From: Diplolepis rosae | Taxonomy: Eukaryota > Arthropoda > Insecta > Hymenoptera > Diplolepididae | Assembly: GCA_030998225.1 (NCBI GenBank) | Contig: JAPYXD010000704.1 | Coordinates: 10,788,001 to 10,852,000 of the forward strand | DNA length: 64,000 nucleotides | Direction: 5' to 3' | Shown: positions 1-10,369 of the stretch, one piece after another | How the letters are laid out: each line of letters opens with the position of its first letter | How positions within the stretch are numbered: position 1 is the stretch's first letter | The notes under the pieces: generated by a model | Seen by the model: only the letters and a program-made list of their open reading frames with translations | Database searches by the model: none | Told to the model about the DNA's origin: nothing | Program-made: the position numbers and the translations under genes

Positions 1-112
1 ACCAGACCTGTGTATCGAGGAATTGAAATATGTCACCAGTGTTCAGGTGTCGCTAGTATAGTAACTTTGCACTGTCAAAGCACGTAACACATGGAAAATA
101 ACACAATAATAT

Positions 113-124
113 GAAAACAGTTTA
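113..124. repeat. Target-site duplication, 3' side of the LINE
   Basis: GAAAACAGTTTA, the partner of 5217-5228. It abuts the TTA repeats that form the minus-strand (TAA)n tail. Confidence 0.85.
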
Positions 125-208
125 TTATTATTATTATTATAAATATGGCTGGGACCCCGAAGGGCCCCTGATGCTTGGGTAATCCCGTTGCATCACCAAC
201 TAAAAACC
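121..208 (-). other. LINE 3' UTR and (TAA)n tail
   Basis: Follows the last ORF2 stop (209-211). On the minus strand it ends in about seven TAA units (plus strand TTATTA..., about 121-143). Short (TAA)n-type tails rather than poly(A) are seen in several I/LOA-type elements. Confidence 0.8.
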
Positions 209-1332
209 TCATGCGCGACCCCACAGCCCGTGCCAAAGGGCAAGGACCTGGGCCACGTTTTTGGTCTGAATCACGGCTACGTCTATGGAGACGCAGCCCG
301 CGAGAGACTGTCGTTTGTCCCCAATTGCTGGACAATGGCAGAGTATATGGGTGGAAGTTTCATTGTCTTCCCCACATAGTCGACAAAGTGGACTTTTAGC
401 AAGCCCTATATTGTGTCTATGGTAGGCGAGGTTGCCGTGACCAATAAGCACTTCTGTTATGGTCTTTACCTCGGTTCTACTAAGTCTGCGCAGATCTGCA
501 GCTCGTTTGGGGTTTAGATATTCCCCCATGAGGGCTTTGGCTTGTTTGCATGCCGTTGCCTTGTACCACTCTTCCTGGTGTTTCTCGGCCAGCCACTTTT
601 TAATGTCTTCTGTGACCGACCTATTTGAAATACCTATTACTGGTTCTAGACCAGTCGGGTTTTGTTTTGTCGCTAGCTTGGCTAGTCTATACGCTGTCTC
701 GTCGCCCTTGATACCCCTGTGTCCGGGGGTCCAGAGGACTGTGACTTGGTTGTCTTTCGCTAGTTTGTTCAATGCTTTGTAGCATTCCCAGACCAGCGTT
801 GAGGTAGTCACTAACTTACCTAGTGTCATGATAGCCGCTCTACTATCTGAGCAGATGCGGATGTTCCTGCCGTGGCCATGATTCCGTGCTACGCATGCAT
901 ATTGGAGTACCACGAGGCTTGTGTCCCTGTTCTTCCCATAGACACCAGTCCCCGCATCCTCCATGTTTTGGAGCCGTCTGCAAACCAGTTGTCTCCATCT
1001 CCTGGCAGATTTGCGCGACCCACCCTCCAATCTCCCATGGTTGACAAGCTTACCTTGTACCTTTTGTCAAAGAGGTACCGTGGAGACGTCCTGTCTCTTA
1101 CCATTTTCATGATCGGTCTCTTTGCGATGTTGACAGTGGTTTTTAGTTTTTTCGAAATCACTGTGTTAGGGTTTACACCAATTCTCCAGGCCGCCTTGCT
1201 AGCCTCGGCTGTGATGGTTAGGTGCAGAGGCTCTAGCCCCATTAGTGCTCCCAACGCTGTTGTGGGTGAGGACTTCGAGGCGCTAGTGATGCCTCTAAGG
1301 ATCATCCCTCGAAGTCTTTCCAACCTAGCCAT
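209..1332 (-). pseudogene. LINE ORF2 part 3: RT-RNase H linker, RNase H and C-terminal CCHC-like motif
   Basis: Two overlapping minus-strand frames (889-1332 and 209-1030) together form the C-terminal part of ORF2. The first gives MARLERLRGMILRGIT and ends with the RNase H start NWFADGSKT (first catalytic Asp at about 978). The second resumes at EDAGTGVYG, so a frameshift lies near 960. RNase H then shows ICSDSRAA and WTPGHRGIKGDETA. The FQAEVYAI-type segment with the catalytic Glu is missing near 890 (inferred short deletion), and the final NExAD Asp is replaced by Tyr (ETAYRLAK). A Cys/His cluster CRLCGEDNETSTHILCHC follows, as in many LINE C-termini. RNase H activity is therefore lost in several independent ways. 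Confidence 0.8.
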
Positions 1333-2909
1333 GGCTGTCTTCTGCTTGACTGCTCCACCAGATCAATGATTCTGCAGAGCCAGAGGGTTGATATAAATTT
1401 ATTGCACTTGTTATCGAAGTGGCCTTTCCAAGTGAGCTTATTGTCCAAGATAACTCCTAGATATTTAGCGCTCTTAGAAATTTCTAGACGCTGCTTTTTC
1501 AGTTCCAGTGTTCTAGATGTACTCCATTTGTACCGCTTGGTAAAAATGACTACGTCAGTCTTACCTGGGTTCACCGAGAGTCCTTTTGTTCTACACCAGG
1601 TATCCACAGCTTTTAGTGACTGTTGCATTACGCCCATAAGTGCATCCAAATGCATTCCGCGTTCTATGACTAGGATGTCGTCAGCATATCCAATGGGGTG
1701 ACATCCTTGGTCAGTTAGTAGATGCAGTAGTTCATCCACCACTAGACTCCACAGCAGGGGAGATAGTACTCCTCCCTGCGGGCATCCTGAGTCAACGATC
1801 CCTTGGAGGGTAGTATTTCCTTTGGTAATCGTGATGTTCCTGTTTCCTAGCATATGGCAGGTCCAGTCAACTACGGCTATGGGCACTCCTTGTCTTATCA
1901 TAGCTCTCCTGATCACTTCACTGGATGTGTGGTTAAAGGCACCCTCAATATCCATGAATGTTCCAATAGCGAATCCTTTAAGGTTCATTTGGGCCTCAAT
2001 CAGATTCACCGCTTTGCTAAGGGCAGTTTCGGACGAGTGACCGGCCCTGTAGGCATGCTGATCGCTGTGTAGTGGTTTTACCGCCAGGATCTTATCGCGG
2101 ATGTATCTGTCCACGAGTCTCTCCACCGTTTTTAGTACGAAGGAGGTAAGGCTGATTGGTCGGAAATCCTTCGGAGATGTCCATCCGTTCTTGCCTGCTT
2201 TAGGTATAAATATTACCCTTGTCCCTCTCCAAGCCTTGGGGACATAACCCAGAGTCAGACTGGCCCTAGCAAGTCTCACTAGCGGCCCTATTATGGGGTC
2301 CCCAGCCCTCTGCAGGAGGACCGGGTAGATGCCATCCGGGCCTGGGGACTTGTAAGGGTTGAAAGACTTCAAGGCCCATCTGACCCTGGCTGGGGAGGCG
2401 ATCTCCCGGGCCAGCCGCCCGCGTAAACCCAATTGGGTCGCGGGCAGCGGTCGGCCCTTTTGGGAGCTCCACCCCACCTCCGTTGGACCTTTAAAGCCCG
2501 GGAAGTGCGCCATTGTCAGAAGGGTCAGGGTCTCCCTGTCCGACTCTGAGTACGTCCCGTCTGGTAGTTTTAGGGTGCTCAACATAGCTCCTGGGTTGCG
2601 GGCCAGTAATCTGTTCAGCCTGGCAGCCTCCGCGCCCTTTTCTATGTCCGAATAGAAGGAGGTCCAGCTCTTATTCTTGGCCTCCCTGATTTCTTTCCTA
2701 TATGCATCCCTAGTTGCTTTGGATAAGTTCCATAGTTCTTCCGTATTGCCTTTCTTGGCCCGTCTGAACCTTTCTCTAGTTTCTTTGTGAAGCTTTTCAA
2801 GCTTCCCATTCAGTCTCCCGCGCCTTCTTGATTTCCGAAGGTAAGCAGTTGAGTTCGTACGTAGTGATGATGGCCGACGAGAATTGATCAGCCGCCCTCT
2901 CAAGGGCAT
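1302..2909 (-). pseudogene. LINE ORF2 part 2: reverse transcriptase
   Basis: Reverse transcriptase domain of ORF2. True homology starts near residue 30 of this frame (about 2825). Motifs include SPGPDGIYP (188-196), IPKAGKNGWTSPKDFRPISL (235-254), motif A FMDIEGAFNHTS with Asp320, GCPQGGVLSPLLW (375-387), motif C YADD (408-411) and SVNPGKT (445-451). The catalytic aspartates are intact. Frame homology ends at STLWLCR (about 1370). Related elements have some 35-40 residues here before the KLARLQRL-like segment, so a deletion plus frameshift is inferred near 1335-1370. The last 22 residues of this frame are out of frame. Confidence 0.85.
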
Positions 2910-3696
2910 CTACGTCTTTGATTTCCATGGTTTTCCCATGGAGTGCAGCTTGTAGGCCTGTGGAATAACGCTCCCAGTTTGTTTTCCTCGGGTTTCTGAC
3001 CCATGTGGGGCCAGAGGGTGCGTGTGATTCCAGTTCGTACAGTATCTGCATGTGGTCAGATAGAGAGGGTTCGTCTGAAACCCTCCATTTCTTTACTTTA
3101 TCCCTAAAGCTCCCGGTGCAGAGGGTAATGTCGATTACCTCTTCTCTCACAGAGTTCCGAAAGGTCGGTACAGTACCTGTATTTAGAATATCCAAGTCAG
3201 TAGTGATTAGATAGTCCACTAGGTCCTCACCCCTTCTGTTGGTGTCCGTGCTACCCCACAACTTATGGTGAGAGTTTGCATCGCACCCCAATATCAGGGG
3301 CAGGCCTCTTACCTTACAGTAGTCCACTAATGAGCGGACTTCCTCCGGTGGATGGGTCACACTGTCATGTGGAAAGTATGCCGATCCAATGACGAGCTTA
3401 CCAATTCCTATTAGGTCGACTGAAGCCACCATGAGGTCTCTGGTGCAAAGATCCAGTAGTGGGACGATGTTGATGTTCTTCGCCAGAATGCATGTCCTCG
3501 GGTTGGGTGCCTCGGGGTACCTGTAACAAGAAATGCCAGCCCCCCCTAATCCCCTGATGACATCCCTATTTATCCACGGTTCTTGGATAAGTGAGATGCC
3601 TGTGTGCATCACAGCTATGTTTTTCTGCAGAACCGCAGAGGCACTTTTGCTGTGATGCAAGTTAATCTGGATAATGGTTAAGCCGGATGCAGCCAT
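2797..3696 (-). pseudogene. LINE ORF2 part 1: APE-type endonuclease
   Basis: N-terminal 299 codons of ORF2; the start ATG (3694-3696) directly follows the ORF1 stop. It would nick the target DNA for target-primed reverse transcription. AP-endonuclease motifs appear in order: QINLHHSKSA (residues 10-19), LIQEPW with Glu39, SAYFPHD (105-111), GCDANSHHKLWG with Asp139 and Asn141, VIDI with Asp189, and SLSDHMQ with Asp214 and His215. All expected catalytic positions look present, so this part was functional until recently. The frame is lost at about 2800-2845, where homology passes to the neighbouring minus-strand frame, so a small indel separates it from the RT. Confidence 0.85.
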
Positions 3697-4893
3697 TTAG
3701 GGCTGTTCTGGCCTCTCCGTTCCCATGGCAGGCCCTCCCTGCTCCCGGCCACTTACCCTAAAGGCAATCTGGCCAAGATGGTAGAAGGGCCTGTCGTTGA
3801 GGCCTGCTAGGGCTCTCGCCTGAGACTCAGGGACCTGAACGATTAGGAGGTGTTTTAATCCTCCCGTCGCGCTAGCCTCCTGAGGTCTCTCATGCCTGAC
3901 GATGCGCCAGGATGATGTTTTCAGCGAGGGGTTGAACCCCTCCAGACGCCGCAGGACGACAGCTGGGTCCTCCGGCTTCCCGGGGATCCAGGCCGTCGCC
4001 TTAAGCATCCTTTGGAGTATCTCCACCCCGCCTACTTTCAGGTTGGCGCCTTCCCAGGGCCTTAGCTCGGCCACCGTTTTGGTTAGTCATGCTTTGGCCT
4101 CTGGGTTTGACGCCATGAAAATGAATACACCTCCCCTGCAAAAGGACGTCTCAAATCTCGGCCAGTTGCTGGCCGGTTCTTTGTCCAGGGCCTGCAAAGT
4201 GGCCTCCCTGAAGAGTTCGAACTGCTCTGGTGACAGGACCGACTCCGGGTAACCGGTGTCCGCCACTATCACCGTCAGAGGGTTTGTCCTCTGAGCAGCC
4301 GAAAGCCCCACGCCTGCCGACTCTGTATTCGTCATCGGCAGGTGCGCCGGCTTGGGCCTCTTCGGACTCCTCATCCCTTGCGGGGGAGTGTCCTTCGAGT
4401 CCTTTCGTCTCTTGGGGGCCACTGTACTCGCCACAGGAGACTGGAGAGCTGCGGCGCTACAAGCCGCTTCGTTAGCACGAAGGGCCTGCCGCCGCAGCTT
4501 CCTCTTCTGAGACCCGGTCAGTCTCTTCCTATCAGAGGATGTCCCAGCAGTTACCTGCTGGTTTGCATCCTCTTCCATCGCAATCTGCTGAGGGACCACA
4601 TTAGTACCCGACCCCGAAGAGCCAGGACCAGCAGCCACCGTCAGCATCTGCGATTCCTCAGGGGCGGTTTGCAGGGGTGGATTTGTGCTAGACCTTTGCA
4701 AGCCCAGCTCCGCATCCACCCCAGCTCCCGCCTCCTCCACCTTGCTAATTAAAATTTTATTTTTGTTATGAGGTTCCATTTTAGTCCCACGAGAAGCTAG
4801 GGAATCATAAGGTCCGACCCTGCAGAGCCCCGCTTGCAGGGTTAAGGCTAAGTACTCGGGAAGGTCGCTCGTTGTTCCCGAGGCACCGTGCAA
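3697..4893 (-). pseudogene. LINE ORF1, DUF4780-like RNA-binding protein with one nonsense codon
   Basis: Retrotransposon ORF1 protein, presumably the RNA-binding partner of the LINE RNP. The frame runs 398 codons from 4893, but codon 269 (4087-4089) is TGA where the context (NPEAKA-stop-LTKTVAELRPW) suggests an original Trp codon, TGG. The MEPHNKN methionine at 4779 is an equally good start, because residues 1-38 may be leader. Residues about 1-200 are low-complexity and basic. Residues about 205-380 (TVIVADTGYPESVLSPEQF ... ELRPWEGANLKV ... FYHLGQIAFRV) resemble the DUF4780 domain found in insect LINE ORF1 proteins. No CCHC zinc knuckles are present, unlike many R1/LOA ORF1 proteins. It ends TAA immediately before the ATG of ORF2, in the same frame. 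Confidence 0.75.
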
Positions 4894-5216
4894 GGCACCC
4901 TGTCTTACCCCCGGGTGTCAAGAGAGCCAATGGGCACGGTTGCGCACACCCTGGCTTAGGGGGAGCCGTTTTTTGGTCGCAGCGCGAGCCAGGGACCGGG
5001 ACGGCCCCCGACCCTATCCATCCACACGAGGAGAGCCCGTTTATAGGGGTCCTTCATTCACTCCGGGACTCCCATTTGTGGGGGTCCTACATTCATTCAG
5101 GAGAGCCCGTTTATAGGGATCCTACACCCGAACCGACAGGATCGGGGACCGCCGCGGCCCCGGGCCGCGCGCTAAGCCCCTCCACCAACGACAAGGTCCT
5201 ACAGCTCCTAGGAGGG
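4894..5216 (-). promoter_or_regulatory. LINE 5' UTR with short tandem repeats
   Basis: GC-rich leader upstream of ORF1. On the plus strand, GAGAGCCCGTTTATAGGG occurs at about 5032 and again at about 5102, with a diverged unit (CCCATTTGTGGGGGTCCTAC) between them, giving two to three units of about 35 bp. Repeated units in a LINE 5' UTR often belong to an internal promoter; that role is inferred here. Confidence 0.6.
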
Positions 5217-5228
5217 GAAAACAGTTTA
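5217..5228. repeat. Target-site duplication, 5' side of the LINE
   Basis: GAAAACAGTTTA, identical to 113-124. It directly follows the GC-rich 5' UTR (plus strand ...GGAGGGG) and marks the return to AT-rich DNA. Confidence 0.85.
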
Positions 5229-5487
5229 ACTACTAGTTTAAAATAATTTTTACTCTGCAACATGGTTTGTTTAGAGATTAATTTGCCACTTTTTCGTATT
5301 TTTTCTGTGCATTATGTGGTCTAGCAGAACATAATTAATACTAGCGCCACCTTACGCCCTAGTTTAATTCTCATAACATATTTTATGAAGAGGAAAGATA
5401 GGATGATGTGCCGGTTGCGTGCGACGCGAACGAAATACTGATATAAACAAAACAATACACATGAGTGGTAATACATTTTGTCGGGAC

Positions 5488-5645
5488 AACCAAATTATTT
5501 AGGTGGTTTAACCAAGGCATTCAATCAAATTATTTGTTCAAACCAAATACATTTTTTGGTAACATTAACCATTCTTTTTGTAATGCCAACCAAATTTTAG
5601 TATTGACAACAAAATCTGTTTAACAAAACTATTTTGTTGCGGTAA
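5488..5645. repeat. CAAATTTTGTT-rich repeat, family K
   Basis: Dense short motifs of the type AACCAAATTATTT, AACAAAATCTGTT and ACTATTTTGTTGCGG. The same vocabulary fills 10.9-12.06 kb and 54.8-55.7 kb. It is followed by TTTTTTCTCTCAGTG, an end like those of the CACTG elements. Boundaries are not resolved. Confidence 0.45.
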
Positions 5646-5649
5646 CATT

Positions 5650-6400
5650 ATTTTTTCTCTCAGTGTGAATATTCAAGATACTAAACTTCTGAATATCCTC
5701 GTTAGTAAACTTGAATGCCTGAGGTACTGAAGTTAAATATCTCAGATATTTAACATCAATATCAGGTATACTGAAAAGGTAAGTTATAGATATTACAGCT
5801 CAATGTCTAAGATACTCAAAAAATTATTTTAAAGGTTATGAAATAACTACATATTCAGTTTTTAGAAAAAAGTCAAATTATATTTTATCATGTATATAAG
5901 TATATAGCAGATTTATACTTCGCTCTCATTTTCATTATTTGGCATGTCTAAAATTAATTTAATGTTCTTGTTAGAAAATTAACCTTAACACTAAGGTTAG
6001 ATTTCATTCTCGGCTATAAACCACATATATAGAGAAAAGATATAACTTATATCTTTCACTTACTGCATCTCAAGTTAAACACCCGATCTTTATTCCACTG
6101 AAAACACTTATTAGAATTTTTACGAAACTTTCAAAATTTTTCTTTACGGCACGCTGCAAGCATGCAAGCAGATTTCAATGAGCGCGAAAAGTGATCACAT
6201 GACCTTTATATATATGCGCGCGCACTTCATGCTTCAATATCTAAACTATTGAACTTGAATATCAAATGTTACTTCTCGGAAAAATCTTATACATTGAAAA
6301 AAAAAATTTTAATATTGCGTGTCAATATCTAGATATTATGGATGAATATCTCTTATTTGAATATCTACTTTTCAATATCCATTTTTCTCCGTGCACTATT
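5650..6400. repeat. AATATC/GATATT-rich repeat element
   Basis: Many copies of AATATCT, GATATTT and TCAATATC. The right edge, CATTTTTCTCCGTGCAC (about 6383-6400), looks like a CACGGAG-type terminus, and CTCAGTGTGAATATTC stands at about 5659. A related AATATC-rich stretch lies at 14745-15060. Probably a decayed inverted-repeat element. Confidence 0.4.
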
Positions 6401-6409
6401 AGATATAAA

Positions 6410-6600
6410 AGTACTCAAAAAGAAAGCAAGGCAAATGTTTCGGCCACATTACTTTTATATCTAATAGTGATAATTTTAATCGAAGAGAATAAAAAGAATC
6501 TGACCCTATGCCAAAATAACGAGAAATGAACAAAAAATTCTATGAATTGTGGGTCAATATAATAACAGATATGTTATCAAACATGTCATTTTAAAATTAT
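6410..6600. repeat. Fragment of the hammerhead-motif repeat family
   Basis: Closely matches 25660-25800, sharing for example AATCTGACCCTATGCCAAAA and GGCAAATGTTTCGGCCACAT. The ribozyme-like core is broken after the GGCCACAT part. Confidence 0.6.
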
Positions 6601-6768
6601 TTTTTTAATTTAAAAAATATTTACTTGATTTTATTACCTTGAACGAAGAAAATTTTGATCTTAAATTAAAGAAAATATTTCTGTTAATTACATTACACAT
6701 TTATGCGACTGCACAGACATTCATTTCTTAAACTCAAAGAAAAAGAAACAATCAAGAAATTTCTTTAA

Positions 6769-6975
6769 GGCCATGGATCAACCAGATCACGTGACCAAAT
6801 TGATGTAAAAGTTCGTGTGAGATAACTTTTTTATTTTACAAAATTTCTTTCAGAAAATTTGGAAAATACAACAGAAAACGATAAAGAGCGTCTTTCAACT
6901 TTTTTTGAGTGAAAATTTTTACTAAAAAGTAGTTAACAGACGTGCTTTATTGTCCTTTGTAACGATTCCCAAATT
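6769..6975. mobile_element. Decayed TTAA-flanked GGCCATGG element, left end clear
   Basis: Left end GGCCATGGATCAACCAGATC directly after TTAA (6765-6768), the same terminus as at 9996 and 16648. The DNA before it (TCAAGAAATTTCTTTAA) is family F, whose uninterrupted copy is at about 16130-16155, so this is an insertion into family F. The right end is not recognisable; family F resumes near 6990. Confidence 0.5.
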
Positions 6976-7059
6976 TTCAGAAATGAAAGAAAAACAAATT
7001 TGAATGCACAAATTTGTTTGATTGAAAGAAATTTTGTTTGAATCAAAGAAAATTTGTTC

Positions 7060-8030
7060 TGGGTGTATGTTTGACAACATCTCTTTTCTGTAACTGAAAC
7101 ATGAAAACGCAATTTCCGCTATATTTAAATTTTCAGTAGTAAAATCTACAACACATGGGTCTTACGTTAACTATTCACTATCAACATGCTACGTGTTATG
7201 TCACGTGATCGCTAATATTCGTTGGGTTGGTGGGCGACTTGAAGGGTAGAAGCATGTAAAGCGCTGGTTTCATGTTATTATATGGCCAGTTGGTATGGCG
7301 ACGTACATTTTTCAAAGCAATATTCGTGGACAGAGACGACCGACCATATGAACCAAAGACTATTCCTATTTCTCCGGAAATGTCTTCCTGCAGGATTGAA
7401 GCTTTTTTACTTTTTTGCTGTCTGACAGAAAATCTACCATGATTTTTCACTTCTTTTTTCACATCACATTTACAAGAAGTCTGGTTTATTTAAAAAAATA
7501 ATCCAGCATAAAATTGAGTGAAAGATACTAGTAAGATATTGTATGTTTACGTCTGAACTTTTTGAATGAAACTTTCTCGCTGAAGTAGCATTTATCGTTA
7601 AGGGAGAAAAAGCTTAATATTTTTATGTTCTCATTAAGCTTCAACCACGAGGAACATAAAGTGACGACGATGTGGTTTTGTTTGTCAATTCACTCTTCCC
7701 TCAGAATAATTATGCAATTGCATACAAAGCGTTACGCGTGGTCGCTAAAGTGACTCATATTTTCGCATGAAAATAAAGTGGGACAGAATACTGTCTGATT
7801 ATGTCTGCTAAATCTCTAGGGCTCACCCTGTATAAATAAACATACGGGAAACTAAAATTAGGTATAATGCTTTGTGTACATTTTCATTTTTTCCATTAAT
7901 GGTTATATCCGAAAAATATATAAGCTGTGTGTTTTTAAACGATGTAAGTAGAATTTTACACTGTTGGAAAAATCTCTTAGATTTAATATTCAAGTGTGTG
8001 AAGCATATATGCACCAACGCCACTGAAATT
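7060..8030. other. AT-rich intergenic DNA, nothing recognised
   Basis: No repeat terminus, RNA gene or credible coding frame seen. The segment 7196-7460 is slightly less AT-rich but has no recognisable protein similarity. Confidence 0.4.
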
Positions 8031-8040
8031 TAACATACAT

Positions 8041-8150
8041 TGGTGTAGTCAAATTTTCACTGATTCATCAGTGAAAAGGATATTTGTACTGTTAAATCAG
8101 TTAATTTTCATTGAATTAATCAGTGAAATTTTAATAATTCTCAGTAACCT
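8041..8150. repeat. ACTGATT family element
   Basis: TTCACTGATTCATCAGTGAA followed by AAATCAGTTAATTTTCA and AATCAGTGAAATTTTA. One of at least seven dispersed copies (others near 23.5, 26.1, 35.4, 44.3, 45.2 and 47.5 kb). Confidence 0.6.
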
Positions 8151-8369
8151 CTTCTAGCTATTTGGAAAAAGACCACATCAAAATTTTTCTTAAATTATGA
8201 ATAATTTCCGAAATAATTGAAGTTTTTAAATGTTCTTCGACTGGTTTTGAAGGCAAATTCACGTAGAATGTGAAAGCGTGCCAAAAAATTTATAATAACT
8301 TTGCCCTAGATTGGTAAAAAGTTTTAAATTAGAGCAAAAAAAGTGTAATAAATTAAAAAATTCTAATAC

Positions 8370-9370
8370 TAAAAAAAAAGTATCGAAAAGTGTACTTTAT
8401 TGACCCCTAGGAGGCAAAAAAATCCATTTCTTGACCCCGCAGTAGAAAAAAATCGTATTTAACTATAGGGAGAAAAAGTTTATTTTGCAAGTGTGAAGTT
8501 TGATACCCGAGAAAAGCGAGGGTAATAATCACACGAGTAAAATTAATGTTTTTCCAGTGTCGAACACGATTTTTTTTTCGACGAGGGGGTCAAAAAATGG
8601 ATTTGTTTTCCCCACACGATGTAATAAAATCCACTTTACGACTCGCTAGTAGAATAAAAATTTATTTTTCGATTTTGAAGATCGATGCCGGAGCAAAGCA
8701 AGGGTAACAACTACACAAGTAAAATAAATGTTTTTCCCGTGTCGCACTCGATTTTTTTTCTACGCGGGGATGAAAAATAGTATATTATGCAACTAGGGTG
8801 AAAAACATTAATTCTACTCATGTTATCGTCGACCTCAATTTGCTCTGGCGTCAAACTTCACACTCGCAAAATAAACTTCTTTTCTTCTAACGTGTCATAA
8901 AGTGCATTTTATTGCCCCCGTGCGAGGCAAACAAATCCATTTTTTGACCCCCTAGTAGAAATAAAAATCGTGTGCGACACGGAAAAAACATTAATTTTAC
9001 TCGTGTGGTTTTTACCCTCGCTTTGCTCGGGTATTAAACTTCACGCTTGCAAAAAAAAACTTTTTTCCCCCAGTTGCATAATATACTATTTTCTATTAGC
9101 GGGTCGTAAAGTGCATTTTATTGCCCACTGCAGTGTAAACATCTATTTTTTGACCCCCTCGTCAAAAAAAAATCGTGGGCGACGCGGGAAAAACATTTAT
9201 TTTACTCGTGTGGTTGTTACCCTCGCTTTGCTCGGGAATCAAACTTCACGCTTTCAAAAAAATTTTTTTTTCCCTAGTTGCACAATATACTATTTTCTAC
9301 TAGCGTGTCATAAAGTGAATTTTATTGCCCCCGTGTGGGGCAAACAAATCCATTTTTGTTTTTTTTTTCT
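8370..9370. repeat. Array of AGCAAAGCGAGGG repeat units
   Basis: Four or more degenerate units in both orientations built from the same modules: GTGAAGTTTGATNCCCGAG, AAAGCGAGGGTAA, CACACGAGTAAAAT, GTGTCGCACACGATTTTTT, GGGGGTCAAAAAATGGATT, GACCCGCTAGTAGAAA and ATTGTGCAACTAGGG. A second array of the same modules is at 42795-43515. The coding-looking frame 8970-9425 is a by-product of these repeats. Confidence 0.75.
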
Positions 9371-9991
9371 GGACGTAATTTCTAGTCTATCCGTGACGAT
9401 AATTCCGAGCGATCGGTTTTCTTGACATTAAGTAAATTACACGCGAATTTACGGATAAGCAGAAGTGGGTGTAAACACTTGAGTTTGTACCTTCTGCATG
9501 GATGGGAACATAAATATACGCACCTACAAAATTACCGGAGCCATCGCAACAAGGACTCTCGGAGCACCTATACAGGTCGACACGACGGCGCAAATTAAAG
9601 TGGAGTGGCGTTTCATGAATAATTGAAAGCTGTCGGTTTTCCATGTGTTCGTCGCGCCCCATGTAAGTATAGCTACATTCAAGCAGGACGAAGTGAGAAG
9701 TAGTCACCCAACGAAATTCTTCTTCCCGAAACGTTTCGCCCTATTCACGCAGCCTTTCACCTGCTTTCAGACAACTTTGTTACGACTTGCCAAATTAAAT
9801 ATAAGTATGAATACGCAAGTAATAAAATAACTTTTAAAAAGCACACTAAATCCCATACCTTTTACGTATATTATATGGGGTTGCCAAAAATTGAAAGAAA
9901 AGAATGTATAGTAGTATCGTATACAATTAGTTAAATTTTTTCCTTTTGGCATAGGCTCAATTTCTTCTTGATTGTTCTTTTTTTTTAATTA
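9371..9991. other. More complex unique sequence, possible host DNA
   Basis: From about 9400 to 9780 the sequence is less AT-rich, lacks known repeat modules and has a 106-codon minus-strand frame (9387-9707) without recognised domains. It could contain a host exon or regulatory DNA; nothing more can be said from sequence alone. Confidence 0.3.
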
Positions 9992-9995
9992 TTAA

Positions 9996-10353
9996 GGCCA
10001 CAGAACAACCGGATCACGTGACTAGATTCCTACCTTAACCGAATTTTCCATTTATGTAACCCCATTTCTGTAAAAAATGAGATAAAAAGTTGAAAATTTG
10101 TGATAGTAAATGAAATGCACTAAGACAAGTTTGGTTGGCTATTAATGTTTATAATTATAAAGAAGAAAATTTTCAAAGAAATTTTTTTCCATAGTTATGA
10201 AAATTTTGTGACCAGACAGACCTATAATAATGTATTGTATTTGATTCTACAAATTTTTAGTTACCTGTATTAATTTGTATAGAAATGGGCTTACACAAAC
10301 TTAAATGCCGGTAAAGTAGGAATCTAGACACGTGACCAGGTTGGTCCATGGCC
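9996..10353. mobile_element. TTAA-flanked GGCCA inverted-repeat element (358 bp)
   Basis: TTAA at 9992-9995 and 10354-10357 flanks an element starting GGCCACAGAACAACCGG and ending (reverse complement) GGCCATGGACCAACCTGG. The inverted repeats extend about 38 bp through a CACGTG box to CTAGATTCCTAC. Non-autonomous; TTAA targeting is typical of piggyBac-type transposases, an inference. Confidence 0.8.
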
Positions 10354-10369
10354 TTAAAGGTCTATATTT

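Larger units (their letters stand above)
125..5216 (-). mobile_element. Full-length, broken LOA/R1-like non-LTR retrotransposon (LINE)
   Basis: A target-primed retrotransposon read on the minus strand: 5' UTR, ORF1, ORF2 (APE-type endonuclease, reverse transcriptase, RNase H) and a (TAA)n tail. The ends are set by a 12-bp direct repeat, GAAAACAGTTTA, at 113-124 and 5217-5228. Because the tail also begins with TTA repeats, the exact 3' boundary is uncertain by about 3 bp. The element is about 5.1 kb, clearly richer in G+C than the flanks and carries its 5' UTR, so it is not 5'-truncated. An R1/LOA-type endonuclease-RT with a C-terminal RNase H suggests the LOA group; R1 proper usually lacks RNase H. 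One nonsense codon, at least three frameshifts and two inferred internal deletions make it inactive. Clade assignment is from motif recall and not from a tree. Confidence 0.9.

Noticed and set aside
8370..9370. CRISPR-like array
   Set aside because: Repeats are long, diverged and in both orientations, without uniform spacers; eukaryotic repeat family.
8970..9425. 151-codon open frame
   Set aside because: It lies in the AGCAAAGCGAGGG array and its peptide repeats with the DNA units; a by-product of the repeat.
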